Origin: Halopseudomonas litoralis
GTDB taxonomy: Bacteria > Pseudomonadota > Gammaproteobacteria > Pseudomonadales > Pseudomonadaceae
DNA: 64,000 nt
Assembly (NCBI RefSeq): GCF_900105005.1
Contig: NZ_LT629748.1
Span: 1,116,001 to 1,180,000 of the forward strand
Reading direction: 5' to 3'
The notes beneath the pieces were generated by a model that saw nothing but the letters and a program-made list of their open reading frames with translations, was not told the DNA's origin and did not search any database. A program made the translations under genes and the position numbers. This document shows, one piece after another, positions 8,396-19,646 of the stretch (its first letter is position 1; every line of letters starts with the position of its first letter).

Positions 8396-9039
8396 TCGAA
8401 CGTGCCTTCTCTGCGACTGAACGGGATGCGGTCTACCGCGTGATTCGTGAGCGCCGGGATATGCGGCATTTCTCTGGTGGCACGGTTGAGCCGGAGCTAC
8501 TGGGGCGCTTGTTGCAGGCAGCCCATCAGGCCCCGAATGTCGGGCTGATGCAGCCTTGGCGTTTCATCCGTATTCAGGATGCCGACCTGCGCGAACAGAT
8601 TGCCCAGTTGGTTGAACAGGAGCGCCGGCGGACTGCCGAGGTGCTGGGTGAACGTAAGGCACAATTTCTCGAACTCAAGGTTGAAGGCATACGCGAGTGT
8701 GCCGAGTTGCTGGTCGCCGCATTGCCGGATGGCCGGGAGCGTCATGTGTTCGGGCGCCGCACGCTGCCGGAAATGGATCTGGCGTCCCTGGCCTGTGCAA
8801 TCCAGAACCTGTGGTTGGCCGCCCGGGCGGAAGGGTTGGGGATGGGTTGGGTCTCGCTGTTTGATCCGCAGGCCCTCGGCGAGCTGCTCCGGTTACCGAG
8901 CGACGCCCGCGCTGTTGCCGTTCTTTGCCTGGGGCCGGTACATGCTTTCTATGAACGACCGATGCTGGTTGAAGAGGGCTGGGCAACTGAACGTCCGCTG
9001 AGTGAACTGCTGTTTACCAATCACTGGGGCGAGAGCTGA
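8392..9039 (+). CDS. bluB: 5,6-dimethylbenzimidazole synthase BluB
   Basis: 215 residues. BluB is a flavin-destroying nitroreductase-fold enzyme that makes the lower ligand of B12 from reduced FMN. Visible family features are the N-terminal VIRERRDMRHFSGG (FMN phosphate contact), the PNVGLMQPWRFI strand, and the C-terminal GLGMGWVSLFDP / VAVLCLGPV / RPLSELLFTNHWG region. It is the first recognised gene after the riboswitch, and cobU follows after 66 bp. The product is the substrate of CobT, encoded two genes on. Confidence 0.95.
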   Translation: MIERAFSATERDAVYRVIRERRDMRHFSGGTVEPELLGRLLQAAHQAPNVGLMQPWRFIRIQDADLREQIAQLVEQERRRTAEVLGERKAQFLELKVEGIRECAELLVAALPDGRERHVFGRRTLPEMDLASLACAIQNLWLAARAEGLGMGWVSLFDPQALGELLRLPSDARAVAVLCLGPVHAFYERPMLVEEGWATERPLSELLFTNHWGES

Positions 9040-9105
9040 TGCTCCGGCGCCAGATCTTGGCTTGTCCAATGCCTATAAACTACTAAAGATTTACGGGATA
9101 ACTGA

Positions 9106-9666
9106 TTGATTGAATTGATATTAGGTGGGGCGCGATCAGGCAAGAGCCGACTCGCGGAAAGCCTCGCGCTGGACTCGGGACTGGCGGTTACCTACATCGC
9201 CACCAGCCAGCCGCTGGATGAGGAAATGCGGCTGCGCATCGCCCATCACCGCCAGCGTCGACCCGCTCACTGGCAGTTGGTCGAAGAGCCGCTGGCCCTG
9301 GCCCAGGTGCTGCGCGAGCAGGCGGAGCCGGAGCGCTGTCTGCTGGTGGATTGTCTGACGCTGTGGCTGACCAACCTGTTGTTACATGAGGATGCCGAAC
9401 GTCTGCAGCGGGAGCGCCAAGCACTATTGGATGTGCTCGATGAGTTGCCGGGGCGGGTGATTCTGGTCAGCAATGAAACCGGCATGGGTGTGGTGCCGCT
9501 GGGCGAACTGAGTCGCCGCTATGTGGATGAGGCCGGCTGGCTTCATCAGGCACTGGCGAGGTGCAGTGACCGCGTACAGTTCTGTGTCGCCGGATTGCCG
9601 ATGCTGCTCAAGGGCGCCAAGGACAGTACGGGGACAGACGATTTGAAATTATCGGGGAATCTATGA
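9106..9666 (+). CDS. cobU: Adenosylcobinamide kinase / GTP:adenosylcobinamide-phosphate guanylyltransferase
   Basis: 186 residues, named cobP in Pseudomonas. The P-loop [12 protein letters not shown] starts at residue 7, and later motifs include [14 protein letters not shown] and [14 protein letters not shown]. The enzyme phosphorylates adenosylcobinamide and then attaches GMP to give AdoCbi-GDP. The start is a TTG at 9106, because no ATG or GTG lies before the P-loop in frame; the ribosome site is weak (acggga). Its stop overlaps the cobT ATG. Confidence 0.95.
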   Translation: MIELILGGARSGKSRLAESLALDSGLAVTYIATSQPLDEEMRLRIAHHRQRRPAHWQLVEEPLALAQVLREQAEPERCLLVDCLTLWLTNLLLHEDAERLQRERQALLDVLDELPGRVILVSNETGMGVVPLGELSRRYVDEAGWLHQALARCSDRVQFCVAGLPMLLKGAKDSTGTDDLKLSGNL

Positions 9667-10724
9667 ACACAGATTGGTGGCGCAATTCGGTGGCGCAGAT
9701 GCATGGCGTGTCGCTGGAGCAGGCCAGGCAGCGTCAGACCCAGTTGACCAAACCGCAGGGTGCATTGGGCCGACTGGAACAGCTGGCGGTACGGCTGGCC
9801 GGCTGGCAGGGCAGTGCCAGGCCACAGATGGACCGGGTATGGATCAGTGTATTCGCTGGTGACCATGGGGTGGCCGTGGAGGGCGTATCGACGGTGCCGC
9901 CGGCGGTCACCGGACAGATGCTGCGCAATTTCGCCGCCGGTGGCGCGGCGATCAGCGTCATGGCCCGACAGCTCGACGCGACCCTGGATCTGCGTGATCT
10001 TGGTCTGGCGGTACCGATCGAGCCGCTGCCCGGTGTGCATCATCTGGATCTGGCACCGGGCAGCGCCAATCTGCTGCACGAGCCGGCAATGAGTGAGGAG
10101 CTGTGCCGACTGGCGCTGCGGGCGGGTCGTCAGGCGGTACTGGATGCGGTGGAGCAGGGCGCGCAACTGTTCATTGCCGGGGAAATGGGCATCGGCAACA
10201 CCACGCCAGCCTGCGCCATGGCCAGCCTCTTGCTGGATCAGCCGGCGGCGGCGCTGGTCGGGCCGGGCACTGGCCTGGACGCCGAAGGACTGCGCCACAA
10301 GACGCGGGTCATCGAGGCGGCGCTGCAGTTGCATCGGCCGCACTGCCAGACGGCGCTGGATGTGCTGAGTCGTCTTGGTGGGCTGGAAATCGCCGCTATC
10401 ACCGGCGCCTACCTGGCAGCGGCGCAGTGCGGCATCCCGGCGCTGGTGGATGGTTATATCTGTTCCACCGCGGCGTTGTGCGCAATCCGACTGAACCCGG
10501 CCTGTCGCGAATGGATGCTGTTTGGTCATCGCGGCGCTGAGCCCGGTCATGCGCCCGTGCTCTCGGCCTTGCGGGCTGAGCCCTTGCTGGAACTGGACAT
10601 GCGCCTGGGTGAAGGGACAGGAGCTGCGGCTGCGGTACCGCTGCTGCGTATGGCCTGTGCTCTGCACAATGAGATGGCGACCTTTGCCGAGGCGGCGGTG
10701 ACAGCAGAGCCCGTCACATGCTGA
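9663..10724 (+). CDS. cobT: Nicotinate-nucleotide:dimethylbenzimidazole phosphoribosyltransferase
   Basis: 353 residues, the usual length (cobU in Pseudomonas naming). It transfers phosphoribose from nicotinate mononucleotide to DMB, giving alpha-ribazole phosphate. Signature stretches are [14 protein letters not shown], the catalytic region [27 protein letters not shown] and [14 protein letters not shown] near the end, which contains the catalytic glutamate of the family. ATGA overlap with cobU and a 7-bp overlap with cobC show tight operon structure. Confidence 0.96.
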   Translation: MNTDWWRNSVAQMHGVSLEQARQRQTQLTKPQGALGRLEQLAVRLAGWQGSARPQMDRVWISVFAGDHGVAVEGVSTVPPAVTGQMLRNFAAGGAAISVMARQLDATLDLRDLGLAVPIEPLPGVHHLDLAPGSANLLHEPAMSEELCRLALRAGRQAVLDAVEQGAQLFIAGEMGIGNTTPACAMASLLLDQPAAALVGPGTGLDAEGLRHKTRVIEAALQLHRPHCQTALDVLSRLGGLEIAAITGAYLAAAQCGIPALVDGYICSTAALCAIRLNPACREWMLFGHRGAEPGHAPVLSALRAEPLLELDMRLGEGTGAAAAVPLLRMACALHNEMATFAEAAVTAEPVTC

Positions 10725-11293
10725 CGCTGGATCTGCTGCGCCATGGTGAAACCGAACTCGGCGGCGGGTTCCGCGGCAGCCTGGATGACCTGCTGACCCC
10801 GCTGGGCTGGCAGCAGATGCGCGAAGCGACGGTGCAGCCGGAGAAGTGGGATGCCATCGTCAGCTCGCCGTTACGCCGATGTGCCGATTTCGCCTTTGAA
10901 CTGGCGCAGCAGTGTCGGGCGCCGCTGGTGGTTCTGGATGATCTCCGCGAGCTGCATTTCGGTGAATGGGAAGGGCACCATGCCAGCGAGCTGATGGTCG
11001 ATCATGCTGATGATCTGGGACGTTTCTGGTCCGATCCTTATGGCTTTACGCCGCCGGGTGGCGAGCAGCTGGCGTTGTTCGAGCAACGCGTGCTGCGCGT
11101 GATCGAGGAGCTGTACCAGCGTCGCGCCGGTGAGCACCTGCTGGTGGTCACCCATGGCGGGGTGATGCGTCTGCTGCTGGCCCGGGCCCGCCGTCTGGCG
11201 CGCGAGGGGCTGCTGCAGGTGGAAGTTGGCCATGGCCAGCGACTGCGTATCCAGGTTAAGAGTGCCGGGAGGCTGAGCGAATGCCTTTATTGA
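10718..11293 (+). CDS. cobC: Alpha-ribazole-5'-phosphate phosphatase (histidine phosphatase family)
   Basis: 191 residues. The catalytic [18 protein letters not shown] is at residues 6-23, with the second arginine block [11 protein letters not shown], the acid [11 protein letters not shown] and the second histidine [13 protein letters not shown]. It removes the 5' phosphate of alpha-ribazole phosphate or of cobalamin phosphate. Its position between cobT and cobS supports this over a generic phosphoglycerate mutase. It overlaps cobS by 13 bp. Confidence 0.9.
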   Translation: MLTLDLLRHGETELGGGFRGSLDDLLTPLGWQQMREATVQPEKWDAIVSSPLRRCADFAFELAQQCRAPLVVLDDLRELHFGEWEGHHASELMVDHADDLGRFWSDPYGFTPPGGEQLALFEQRVLRVIEELYQRRAGEHLLVVTHGGVMRLLLARARRLAREGLLQVEVGHGQRLRIQVKSAGRLSECLY

Positions 11294-12006
11294 TCGCGTT
11301 GCAGTTTCTGACTCGCTTGCCGATCCGTTTGGTGAGAGTACCCTGCGCCGAGGAAAACGGTCGTTCGCTGCTCTGGTATCCCTTGGTGGGGTTGCTGCTC
11401 GGGGTGGCTCTGCTGCTGGCTCAATGGCTGCTGGGGGGCATATCGCCACTGCTTCAGGCTGCGCTGTTGCTGGCGCTATGGGTATGGTTCAGCGGCGGGC
11501 TGCATCTGGACGGGCTGGCTGATACCGCTGATTCCTGGGTCGGTGGCTATGGTGATCGTGAACGCACTCTGGCGATCATGAAAGACCCGACCTGCGGGCC
11601 GATTGGTGTCATCAGTCTGGTATTGCTGCTGTTGCTGAAATTCGGCGCCCTGGTGGCGCTGCTGCAGGCTGGGCAGTGGGGCGCCCTGCTGCTGGCGCCC
11701 TGGCTGGGACGCTGGGTGCTGCCGCTGCTGCTCTACAGCACACCCTATGTGCGGCCCGGTGGTCTCGGTCAGCCGCTGGTTGAACATATGCCGCGCCGCA
11801 GTCTGCCGATGTTGTTGCTGGTGCATGGGCTGGCGATGCTGCTGTTCGGTTGGGTAGGCGTGTTGGCACTGATCATCGCGCTGGTTGTATTGCTGATTGT
11901 TCGTCATTACCTGTGTGAGCGACTGGGCGGTACCACCGGGGATACCGCTGGTGCGCTGGTCGAATTGGTTGAGGTGTCTGTGCTGGTGGGCTGTGCTGTG
12001 CTCTGA
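11281..12006 (+). CDS. cobS: Adenosylcobinamide-GDP ribazoletransferase (cobalamin synthase)
   Basis: 241 residues, strongly hydrophobic with about six membrane helices; called cobV in Pseudomonas. The family signature GLHLDGLADTADSWVGGYG lies at about residues 77-95, followed by the KDPTCGPIGV loop that binds Mg and substrate. It joins AdoCbi-GDP to alpha-ribazole in the inner membrane, the last step of the pathway. It is the last gene of the riboswitch operon unless the tiny ORF at 12101 is counted. Confidence 0.95.
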   Translation: MPLLIALQFLTRLPIRLVRVPCAEENGRSLLWYPLVGLLLGVALLLAQWLLGGISPLLQAALLLALWVWFSGGLHLDGLADTADSWVGGYGDRERTLAIMKDPTCGPIGVISLVLLLLLKFGALVALLQAGQWGALLLAPWLGRWVLPLLLYSTPYVRPGGLGQPLVEHMPRRSLPMLLLVHGLAMLLFGWVGVLALIIALVVLLIVRHYLCERLGGTTGDTAGALVELVEVSVLVGCAVL

Positions 12007-12100
12007 ACTTTTACCGCTCCGCTACATCAGACTGTAATGCAGGGATCATAAGATGATGTGTGTCAACGTCACTCCTGCAACAGGAAACGGAGAAAACAAG

Positions 12101-12181
12101 ATGAACGAATACGAAGAAGAAATACTGGAACAGCGTGCTCAGGATTGGGATTACGAAGTGGAAGATGCCCAGGAAATGTAA
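12101..12181 (+). CDS. Tiny acidic ORF (26 aa)
   Basis: 26 codons, starting MNEYEEEILEQRAQDW and ending EDAQEM; ten of the residues are Asp or Glu. A very good purine-rich ribosome site (ggaaacggagaaaacaag) lies directly before the ATG, which is what makes the frame worth reporting. It sits 94 bp after cobS and is followed by a strong hairpin. I do not recognise a family. It could be a real small protein or a short leader. Confidence 0.45.
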   Translation: MNEYEEEILEQRAQDWDYEVEDAQEM

Positions 12182-12208
12182 GGTGCGAGCTTGTGTGTGA
12201 GATTGCAT

Positions 12209-12275
12209 CCTGGGCCGAGTAGCCTTGGCCCAGGGAGTGAGCATGTGTGCGGTTGAGGGTTTGAAACCATCAGCC
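12209..12275. repeat. Hairpin plus palindromic repeat after the cob operon
   Basis: First, cctgggcc / ggcccagg forms an 8-bp stem with a 10-nt loop at 12209-12234, a possible terminator without a T run. Then a 25-bp near-palindrome, ggttgagggttt-g-aaaccatcagcc, lies at 12251-12275. The second motif recurs at 50955-50980 with two or three differences, there beside the large hairpins. The first hairpin also resembles the left arm of that element (ccgagtggccttgg against ccgagtagccttgg). The stretch is therefore probably a degraded member of one repeat family. Confidence 0.6.
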
Positions 12276-12287
12276 ACAACGAACCTT

Positions 12288-13340
12288 TCAATTCAACAGC
12301 ATTCCAGGCCCGCCCTGGTCGTTCGGTAACACGGCTTCCCGGCTCTGCCGGCGATACTGCCCCGGCGTCATGTCTGTCCAGCGTTTGAATGCCCGCTGAA
12401 ACGCAGCAGGCGATGAAAACCCCAACAGAAACGACACTTCCCCCAAGGCCATTTCCGTATCGCGGATATAGGTCACTGCCAGCTCGCGTCTGATCTCATC
12501 AATGATGTCCTGAAACCGCGTGTTGTCTTCGGTCTTGAGGCGGCGACGTAGCGTCCATCCCGGCAGACCCAATTGCGCGGCTACTTCATCCAGCGTCGGC
12601 AACTGACTGTGCAGTTGCGGTGAAAGAATTTCCTCCACGCGCTCGCGCAGACGCCGATGCCGGGTCAGCTCGGTCAGCTGTGCTTGACACAACTCGATCA
12701 GTTGGCTGTAAGTGGTGGCCGCGCTTTGCTCTGGTTGCAGTGCCAGGCTGGCTGGCTCCCAGAGCAGTTGGTTGTGCTGTTGATCGAACAGCACCGGGCA
12801 GCCGAACAGTGCTTCATAGCGTGCGCTGTAGGCGGGGGCGGGAAATTCGATATGTACTTCGCGCAGGCGGGCTGCGCCGCGCGTCAACTGGCGGGCCAGC
12901 TGCATGCGCGAAGCCAGTGCGGAATCCACCACAAACAGATTGAAGGCGTTGTACGGGCTGATGGAGTAGAAGCGCGACGCCGGTGCCTCAAAGCTGGAGT
13001 GACCGCGGTAGTTCTGGCTGGCTAGACGCTCGAAACGCATCAGGGTTTCAAATGCCTGGGCCAGGGTTGGAGCGCATTGGGCGGCTATGCCCGGTAAGCC
13101 GAAATGCGAGGGTTGGCTGTACAGGCCCATGAGCAGACCGATGTCGGCTCGCCCACTGAGCTGGGTGGCGGCGTGGCCCAGGCGCATGAAGCGTGGAATG
13201 CTGATACGCGCCTGGGGCTGGTCGAGCAGCGCTGCGCTGATCCGATAGCGGCGCAGCAGCGTCTCGGGGTCATGACCGAGACTGCGCAAAGCGGCCTGCA
13301 GGCTGTAAAGGTATCCGACCGACAGGTCACCCAGTTTCAT
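12288..13340 (-). CDS. AraC-family transcriptional regulator
   Basis: 350 residues. The N-terminal 200 residues match the arabinose-binding-like domain (PF12625) of Pseudomonas regulators such as OruR/ArgR-like and CdhR-like proteins (MRLGHAATQLSGRADIGLLM). The C-terminal 90 residues hold the two helix-turn-helix motifs, with QLGLPGWTLRRRLKTE and EMALGEVSFLLGFSSPAAFQ, ending FKRWTDMTPGQYR. It is divergent from fadH, so fadH or a fatty-acid signal is a reasonable guess for its target. This is not proven. Confidence 0.88.
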   Translation of the reverse strand: MKLGDLSVGYLYSLQAALRSLGHDPETLLRRYRISAALLDQPQARISIPRFMRLGHAATQLSGRADIGLLMGLYSQPSHFGLPGIAAQCAPTLAQAFETLMRFERLASQNYRGHSSFEAPASRFYSISPYNAFNLFVVDSALASRMQLARQLTRGAARLREVHIEFPAPAYSARYEALFGCPVLFDQQHNQLLWEPASLALQPEQSAATTYSQLIELCQAQLTELTRHRRLRERVEEILSPQLHSQLPTLDEVAAQLGLPGWTLRRRLKTEDNTRFQDIIDEIRRELAVTYIRDTEMALGEVSFLLGFSSPAAFQRAFKRWTDMTPGQYRRQSREAVLPNDQGGPGMLLN

Positions 13341-13433
13341 GGTTTTTAGGGCCGCTCATTCATTGACAGAGGGGGTGTCTGATAAAAGTAGAATGTAACC
13401 CAGGGTTATGAAAATGTCATTTGAAGTGATTGA

Positions 13434-15551
<2,118 letters not shown>

Positions 15552-15658
15552 TCTCTGCCAAATCCATCACAGACCTGAGATTGGCTCTTCATTAACTGCA
15601 CCGAGGCGGGTGTAATCGCCTCGGAAAAAGTGCAAAGTTAGGGAGATAAACACCAACA

Positions 15659-16528
15659 ATGGATGGGACGGAAACGATGGACGCAAGAGAGGTGGTCAGA
15701 ATACAGAAGCCGTTGTTGACCGAAGCGGTAATGTTCTTTTCTGAACATGGTATCTCGCGGGAAATGCTGTTCCCTGAGTTCGAGGCACTGCTTGATGGTC
15801 TGGTGGCGGCACCTGAATGCGCTGATGAGACCATCGAGGCGGTGTTTCTGCAGATCAACCATCGCCTGCATGTGCGGGCGGCGGTGTTCATCACCATCGA
15901 TTTCGATATGGAGGGCTACGTCAATCGGCTATGGAATCTGCCGCTGCGCCAACTGGCCGAAAAAGCCAGTCGCGGCCCGGATATGGGCGGTGGGCCGATA
16001 CGCCTGGCCTGTCTCGGCTTTGGTGACAGCCAATACCGGGCAAGCATGTGGAAGCCACGACAGCGCGGCGGCAAGGCTGACCTGGCACTGATCAAATCGG
16101 CAGTAACGCGCAATGCATTAGGCATCCTCGGTGATGACGAGGAGGCGCTGGCAGTGTTGGCTGGCGATCTGCAGGTGGCGGCCGAAGATACCTGGTACGG
16201 CAATAATTCAACGATAGACGCTGGCACCCAGCATACCCTCGAGTCTGAACTTGCGGCCGAGTTTGAGGCGCTGAAGAAGACCCACGCCGGTGAAGTGGCC
16301 GAATACCTGCGGCAAATATCCGAACTGCACAGTCGGCTCAGCGTCCAGGAGCAGATTCATCGTCAGCAATTGGAGAACCTGCGCGCGCAACATACCGATC
16401 ACCAGGCGGTGGCCCGAGGGGAGTTGCTGGACATCAAGCAGGAACTGGCTGAACAGCAGAAGCTCAACGCGCTGCTGCGTCGGGAGCTCAGCCGACTGCA
16501 ACATCGTACGTCGGTGGATACCGAGTAA
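15659..16528 (+). CDS. Conserved hypothetical protein with C-terminal coiled coil
   Basis: 289 residues (283 if started at the second ATG, 15677; neither start has an ideal ribosome site). Residues 1-200 look globular, with a VFITIDFDMEGYVNRLWNLP stretch and a glycine-rich segment DMGGGPIRLACLGFGDS. Residues 200-285 are a long charged coiled coil (EFEALKKTHAGEVAEYLRQI). There is no signal peptide or membrane helix. I recall an uncharacterised Pseudomonas protein in the same place upstream of nadK but cannot assign a function. Confidence 0.7.
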   Translation: MDGTETMDAREVVRIQKPLLTEAVMFFSEHGISREMLFPEFEALLDGLVAAPECADETIEAVFLQINHRLHVRAAVFITIDFDMEGYVNRLWNLPLRQLAEKASRGPDMGGGPIRLACLGFGDSQYRASMWKPRQRGGKADLALIKSAVTRNALGILGDDEEALAVLAGDLQVAAEDTWYGNNSTIDAGTQHTLESELAAEFEALKKTHAGEVAEYLRQISELHSRLSVQEQIHRQQLENLRAQHTDHQAVARGELLDIKQELAEQQKLNALLRRELSRLQHRTSVDTE

Positions 16529-16645
16529 GCCTGATCGATTGACCCTGTGCATTTGCCATAACGCCGGCGGCTGCGGATAATTATGCGTTATCCGTGCGGT
16601 AAAATTTTGTGCGGAATTTCTGAAGCCGACATATGAGACTGGTGC

Positions 16646-17530
16646 ATGGATAATTTCCGCAACATAGGGCTGATCGGGCGTCTGGGCAGCGGCAAGGTCG
16701 TGGATACCCTGAGACGGCTCAAACGTTTCCTGCTGGATCACGGCTATACCGTGATTCTCGAAGATGCCGTGGCTGATCTGCTGCCGGGTCACCAACAGCA
16801 GGTCTGTACCCGCAAGATGATGGGCGAGATCTGCGATCTGGTGATCGTCGTTGGCGGTGATGGCAGCTTGCTCGGTGCAGCACGTGCGCTGTGTCGTTAC
16901 GATGTGCCGGTGCTGGGTGTCAACCGAGGCGGGCTGGGCTTTCTCACCGATATTTCTCCTGACGAGCTGGAGCAACGGGTCGGCGATGTGCTCGCCGGAA
17001 AATACATGGTCGAATCGCGATTTCTGCTCGATGCCTTCGTCCGTCGTGATGAGGAGCAGCTGGGCAGCAGCGAGGCGTTGAACGAGGTGGTGCTGCATCC
17101 GGGCAAATCCGCGCGGATGATCGAGTTCGAGCTCCATGTGGATGGTCAGTTCGTATACAGCCAGAAGTCCGATGGTCTGATCGTGGCCACGCCGACCGGT
17201 TCCACTGCCTATTCGCTGTCAGCCGGCGGACCTATCATGCACCCCAAGCTGGATGCGGTGGTGCTGGTGCCGATGTTCCCGCATACCCTGTCCAGTCGCC
17301 CCATCGTCGTGGATGGCAACAGTGAGCTGCGAGTGCTTATTTCCAAGCAGAACGGTATCTATCCTCAGGTCAGCTGCGACGGACAGGTACATATTGCCTG
17401 CGCCCCGGGCGATACGCTGATCATTCGCAAGAAACCGCAGAAACTGCGCCTGATCCACCCGCTGGACCATAACTTCTACGCCATCTGCCGCAGCAAGTTG
17501 GGCTGGAGCAGCCGCCTGACGGAGCGATGA
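16646..17530 (+). CDS. nadK: NAD kinase
   Basis: 294 residues. It makes NADP from NAD using ATP or polyphosphate. Diagnostic motifs are VVGGDGSLLGAARAL (the GGDGS site, residues 71-85), GVNRGGLGFLTD, and the C-terminal TPTGSTAYSLSAGGPI with SCDGQ further on. It is followed with an ATGA overlap by the metallophosphoesterase gene, starting a run of four closely spaced genes. Confidence 0.97.
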   Translation: MDNFRNIGLIGRLGSGKVVDTLRRLKRFLLDHGYTVILEDAVADLLPGHQQQVCTRKMMGEICDLVIVVGGDGSLLGAARALCRYDVPVLGVNRGGLGFLTDISPDELEQRVGDVLAGKYMVESRFLLDAFVRRDEEQLGSSEALNEVVLHPGKSARMIEFELHVDGQFVYSQKSDGLIVATPTGSTAYSLSAGGPIMHPKLDAVVLVPMFPHTLSSRPIVVDGNSELRVLISKQNGIYPQVSCDGQVHIACAPGDTLIIRKKPQKLRLIHPLDHNFYAICRSKLGWSSRLTER

Positions 17531-18489
17531 ACATGGCGGCAGAACGTTGGCAGGGTTACGACATCATCGGCGATATTCACGGCTGCGCGAAAACGCTGGA
17601 AGCGCTGCTGGAACGTCTGGGATATGCCAAAGCCAATGGCGTCTGGCAGCACCCCCAGCGCCAGGCCTTGTTTCTCGGCGATATTATCGATCGCGGCCCG
17701 CGCATTCGTGAAGCACTGCATCTGGTCCGCGATATGGTCGAGGCCGGCGCGGCGCGCTGCATCATGGGTAACCATGAATTCAATGCGCTGGGCTGGGTAA
17801 CCCCGGCGCCTGCTGGCAGTGGTCGCACCTACGTGCGTGAGCACACCGAGCGCAATGAGCGGCAGATCCACGCGACGCTGGAGCAGTTTGCCAACCACCC
17901 CGCCGAGTGGAACGAGTTTCTCGACTGGTTCTGGACGCTGCCACTTTTTCTGGATGAGGGCGCGTTCCGGCTGGTGCATGCTTGTTGGGATGATGAGTTG
18001 ATTCAATCATTCGCTGCGCAGTTTCCTGATGCCTGCCCGGATGTCGATTTCCTGCAGGCATCGGTGGAGCGCGATGGTTTCGCCGATCTGGTGTTCGACC
18101 GTTTGCTGCGCGGCATCGGCATGCATTTGCCCCATGGGTTGACCATGAGAGGTGGCGACGGGGTTACCCGCGGAATGTTCCGCACCAAGTTCTGGGAAGA
18201 AACGCCGGAAACCTACGGTGATCTGGTATTCCAGCCTGATGACCTGCCCGAACACATTGCCATCCGTCCGCTGACCTATCGGCAGAAGCGCGAACTGTTG
18301 GTGTACGGTGCCGATGAGCCGTTGCTGTTTGTCGGGCATTACTGGCAACAGGGTCTGCCACAGGCATTGCGCCCGAACCTGGCCTGCCTGGACTACAGCG
18401 CAGTGAAATATGGCCGACTGGTGAGTTACCGCTGGAGCGGTGAACAGCGGGTGCGGCGAGAAAACTTTGTCTGGGTGGATGTGCGATGA
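17527..18489 (+). CDS. Calcineurin-like metallophosphoesterase
   Basis: 320 residues. The metal-binding motifs are all present: DIIGDIHGCAKTLE (GDxHG), FLGDIIDRGPRIRE (GDxxDRG) and MGNHEFNALGW (GNHE), with a later VGHYW histidine. The N-terminus resembles PrpE/ApaH-type serine/threonine phosphatases or dinucleotide polyphosphate hydrolases. The substrate is unknown. A start at the second ATG (17533) is also possible. It overlaps both nadK and the rhomboid gene by four bases, so it is translationally coupled to both. Confidence 0.88.
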   Translation: MNMAAERWQGYDIIGDIHGCAKTLEALLERLGYAKANGVWQHPQRQALFLGDIIDRGPRIREALHLVRDMVEAGAARCIMGNHEFNALGWVTPAPAGSGRTYVREHTERNERQIHATLEQFANHPAEWNEFLDWFWTLPLFLDEGAFRLVHACWDDELIQSFAAQFPDACPDVDFLQASVERDGFADLVFDRLLRGIGMHLPHGLTMRGGDGVTRGMFRTKFWEETPETYGDLVFQPDDLPEHIAIRPLTYRQKRELLVYGADEPLLFVGHYWQQGLPQALRPNLACLDYSAVKYGRLVSYRWSGEQRVRRENFVWVDVR

Positions 18490-19328
18490 GTATGCACCGC
18501 GCGATGCACTGCCGGCTGGATGAAGACCTGAGTCAGTTGACGCATTTCCTGCGCCGGCAGGGTGTGCCACACAGGATCACCGAAGAGCGCGGTCGGCAGG
18601 TGATCTGGACCCGCGATGAGGTGGATGCGGAGATAGTTCGGGGTGTATACGCCCAGGGTGTGCCGGAATCGACAGCTTCTCAGAGGCCGTCAGGGGGCGG
18701 TGCCCGGTTACGGCTGGCTTGGCAGCAGATGCTGCGGCTGATACCGGTAACCATGGCGGTATTGCTGATCACCGCAGTGGTGGCTGTGATAACACGGCTG
18801 GGCAGTGAGTTGCAGACCATCGCGCTGTTTACCTTTACGCCGATCACGCCAACCGGCTACATCGCAGCCGTGCCGGATATGGCGCAGTGGTGGCGGCTGA
18901 TAGCGCCGATGTTTCTGCATTTCGGCTGGATGCATCTGGCATTCAACGCGCTGTGGTACTGGGAACTGGGGCGACGTATCGAGCTGCGCTCGGGCGCCTG
19001 GTGGTTGCTCGGCCTGACGGTGTTGTTTGCGCTGGTGTCCAATACGGCGCAATGGCTGTTCGGCGGTCCGGCCATATTCGGCGGCCTGTCCGGCGTGCTT
19101 TACGGACTGCTGGGCTATTGCTGGCTGTATCAGCTACTCGCGCCCAACGTGCATTTTGCTCTGCCCAAGGGTGTGGTGGTAATGATGCTGGGCTGGCTGG
19201 TGCTGTGCCTGTCCGGCGTCGTCACACTGCTGGGCTTTGGCGCCATCGCCAACGCGGCACATGTTGGCGGGCTGGTGATCGGTTGCCTGTGCGGTGCGGT
19301 TGCCGGAGGTCTGCAGCGAAGGCGCTGA
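18486..19328 (+). CDS. Rhomboid-family intramembrane serine protease (GlpG-like)
   Basis: 280 residues. A soluble N-terminal domain of about 65 residues is of GlpG type (LTHFLRRQGVPHRITEERGR). About six membrane helices follow. The catalytic serine is in GGLSGVLYGLLGY (GxSG) and the catalytic histidine in NAAHVGGLVIG; the HFGWMHLAFNALW segment is the conserved L1/oxyanion region. It cleaves membrane proteins within the bilayer; substrates are unknown here. It is the third gene of the nadK group. Confidence 0.92.
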   Translation: MSMHRAMHCRLDEDLSQLTHFLRRQGVPHRITEERGRQVIWTRDEVDAEIVRGVYAQGVPESTASQRPSGGGARLRLAWQQMLRLIPVTMAVLLITAVVAVITRLGSELQTIALFTFTPITPTGYIAAVPDMAQWWRLIAPMFLHFGWMHLAFNALWYWELGRRIELRSGAWWLLGLTVLFALVSNTAQWLFGGPAIFGGLSGVLYGLLGYCWLYQLLAPNVHFALPKGVVVMMLGWLVLCLSGVVTLLGFGAIANAAHVGGLVIGCLCGAVAGGLQRRR

Positions 19329-19373
19329 ACGGGGTACAATAGCCGATTACCGAATCAGTGTTCCGGAGACGCC

Positions 19374-19646
19374 ATGAATACCTTTATCGACATGCTGCGC
19401 AATATCTCTCCCGAGGTATATGAGAGTCTCAAGCAGGCCATTGAGCTGGGCAAGTGGTCGGATGGCCGCAAGCTGACACCCGAGCAGAAGGAATTGTGCC
19501 TGCAGGCGATCATTGCCTGGGAGATGGATAATCTGCCGGAAGAACAGCGTACCGGTTATATCGGCCAGACCTGCAAGTCTCAGGCGAAGGCCCCCACTAA
19601 TCTGGATGCTTCTCTGTTTGAGCCGGCCAAAGGCACACTGCACTGA
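19374..19646 (+). CDS. DUF1315 (YeaC-like) protein
   Basis: 90 residues, soluble. It contains the block MLRNISPEVYESLKQAIELG followed by KWSDGRKLTPEQKELCLQA, typical of DUF1315. A ribosome site (cggag) lies nine bases before the ATG. Its TGA overlaps the start of the DUF2797 gene. The function is unknown; the pairing with DUF2797 is common in Pseudomonas as far as I recall. Confidence 0.85.
   Translation: MNTFIDMLRNISPEVYESLKQAIELGKWSDGRKLTPEQKELCLQAIIAWEMDNLPEEQRTGYIGQTCKSQAKAPTNLDASLFEPAKGTLH

Noticed and set aside
9546..10667. 373-codon open frame on the minus strand
   Set aside because: It lies opposite cobT and cobU and has Arg/Gln/His-rich shadow composition.
15600..15625. Hairpin ccgaggcg / cgcctcgg after fadH considered as terminator
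   Set aside because: It is followed by A residues on the plus strand, not T, so it is not a Rho-independent terminator of fadH; it could be a site in the next gene's leader.
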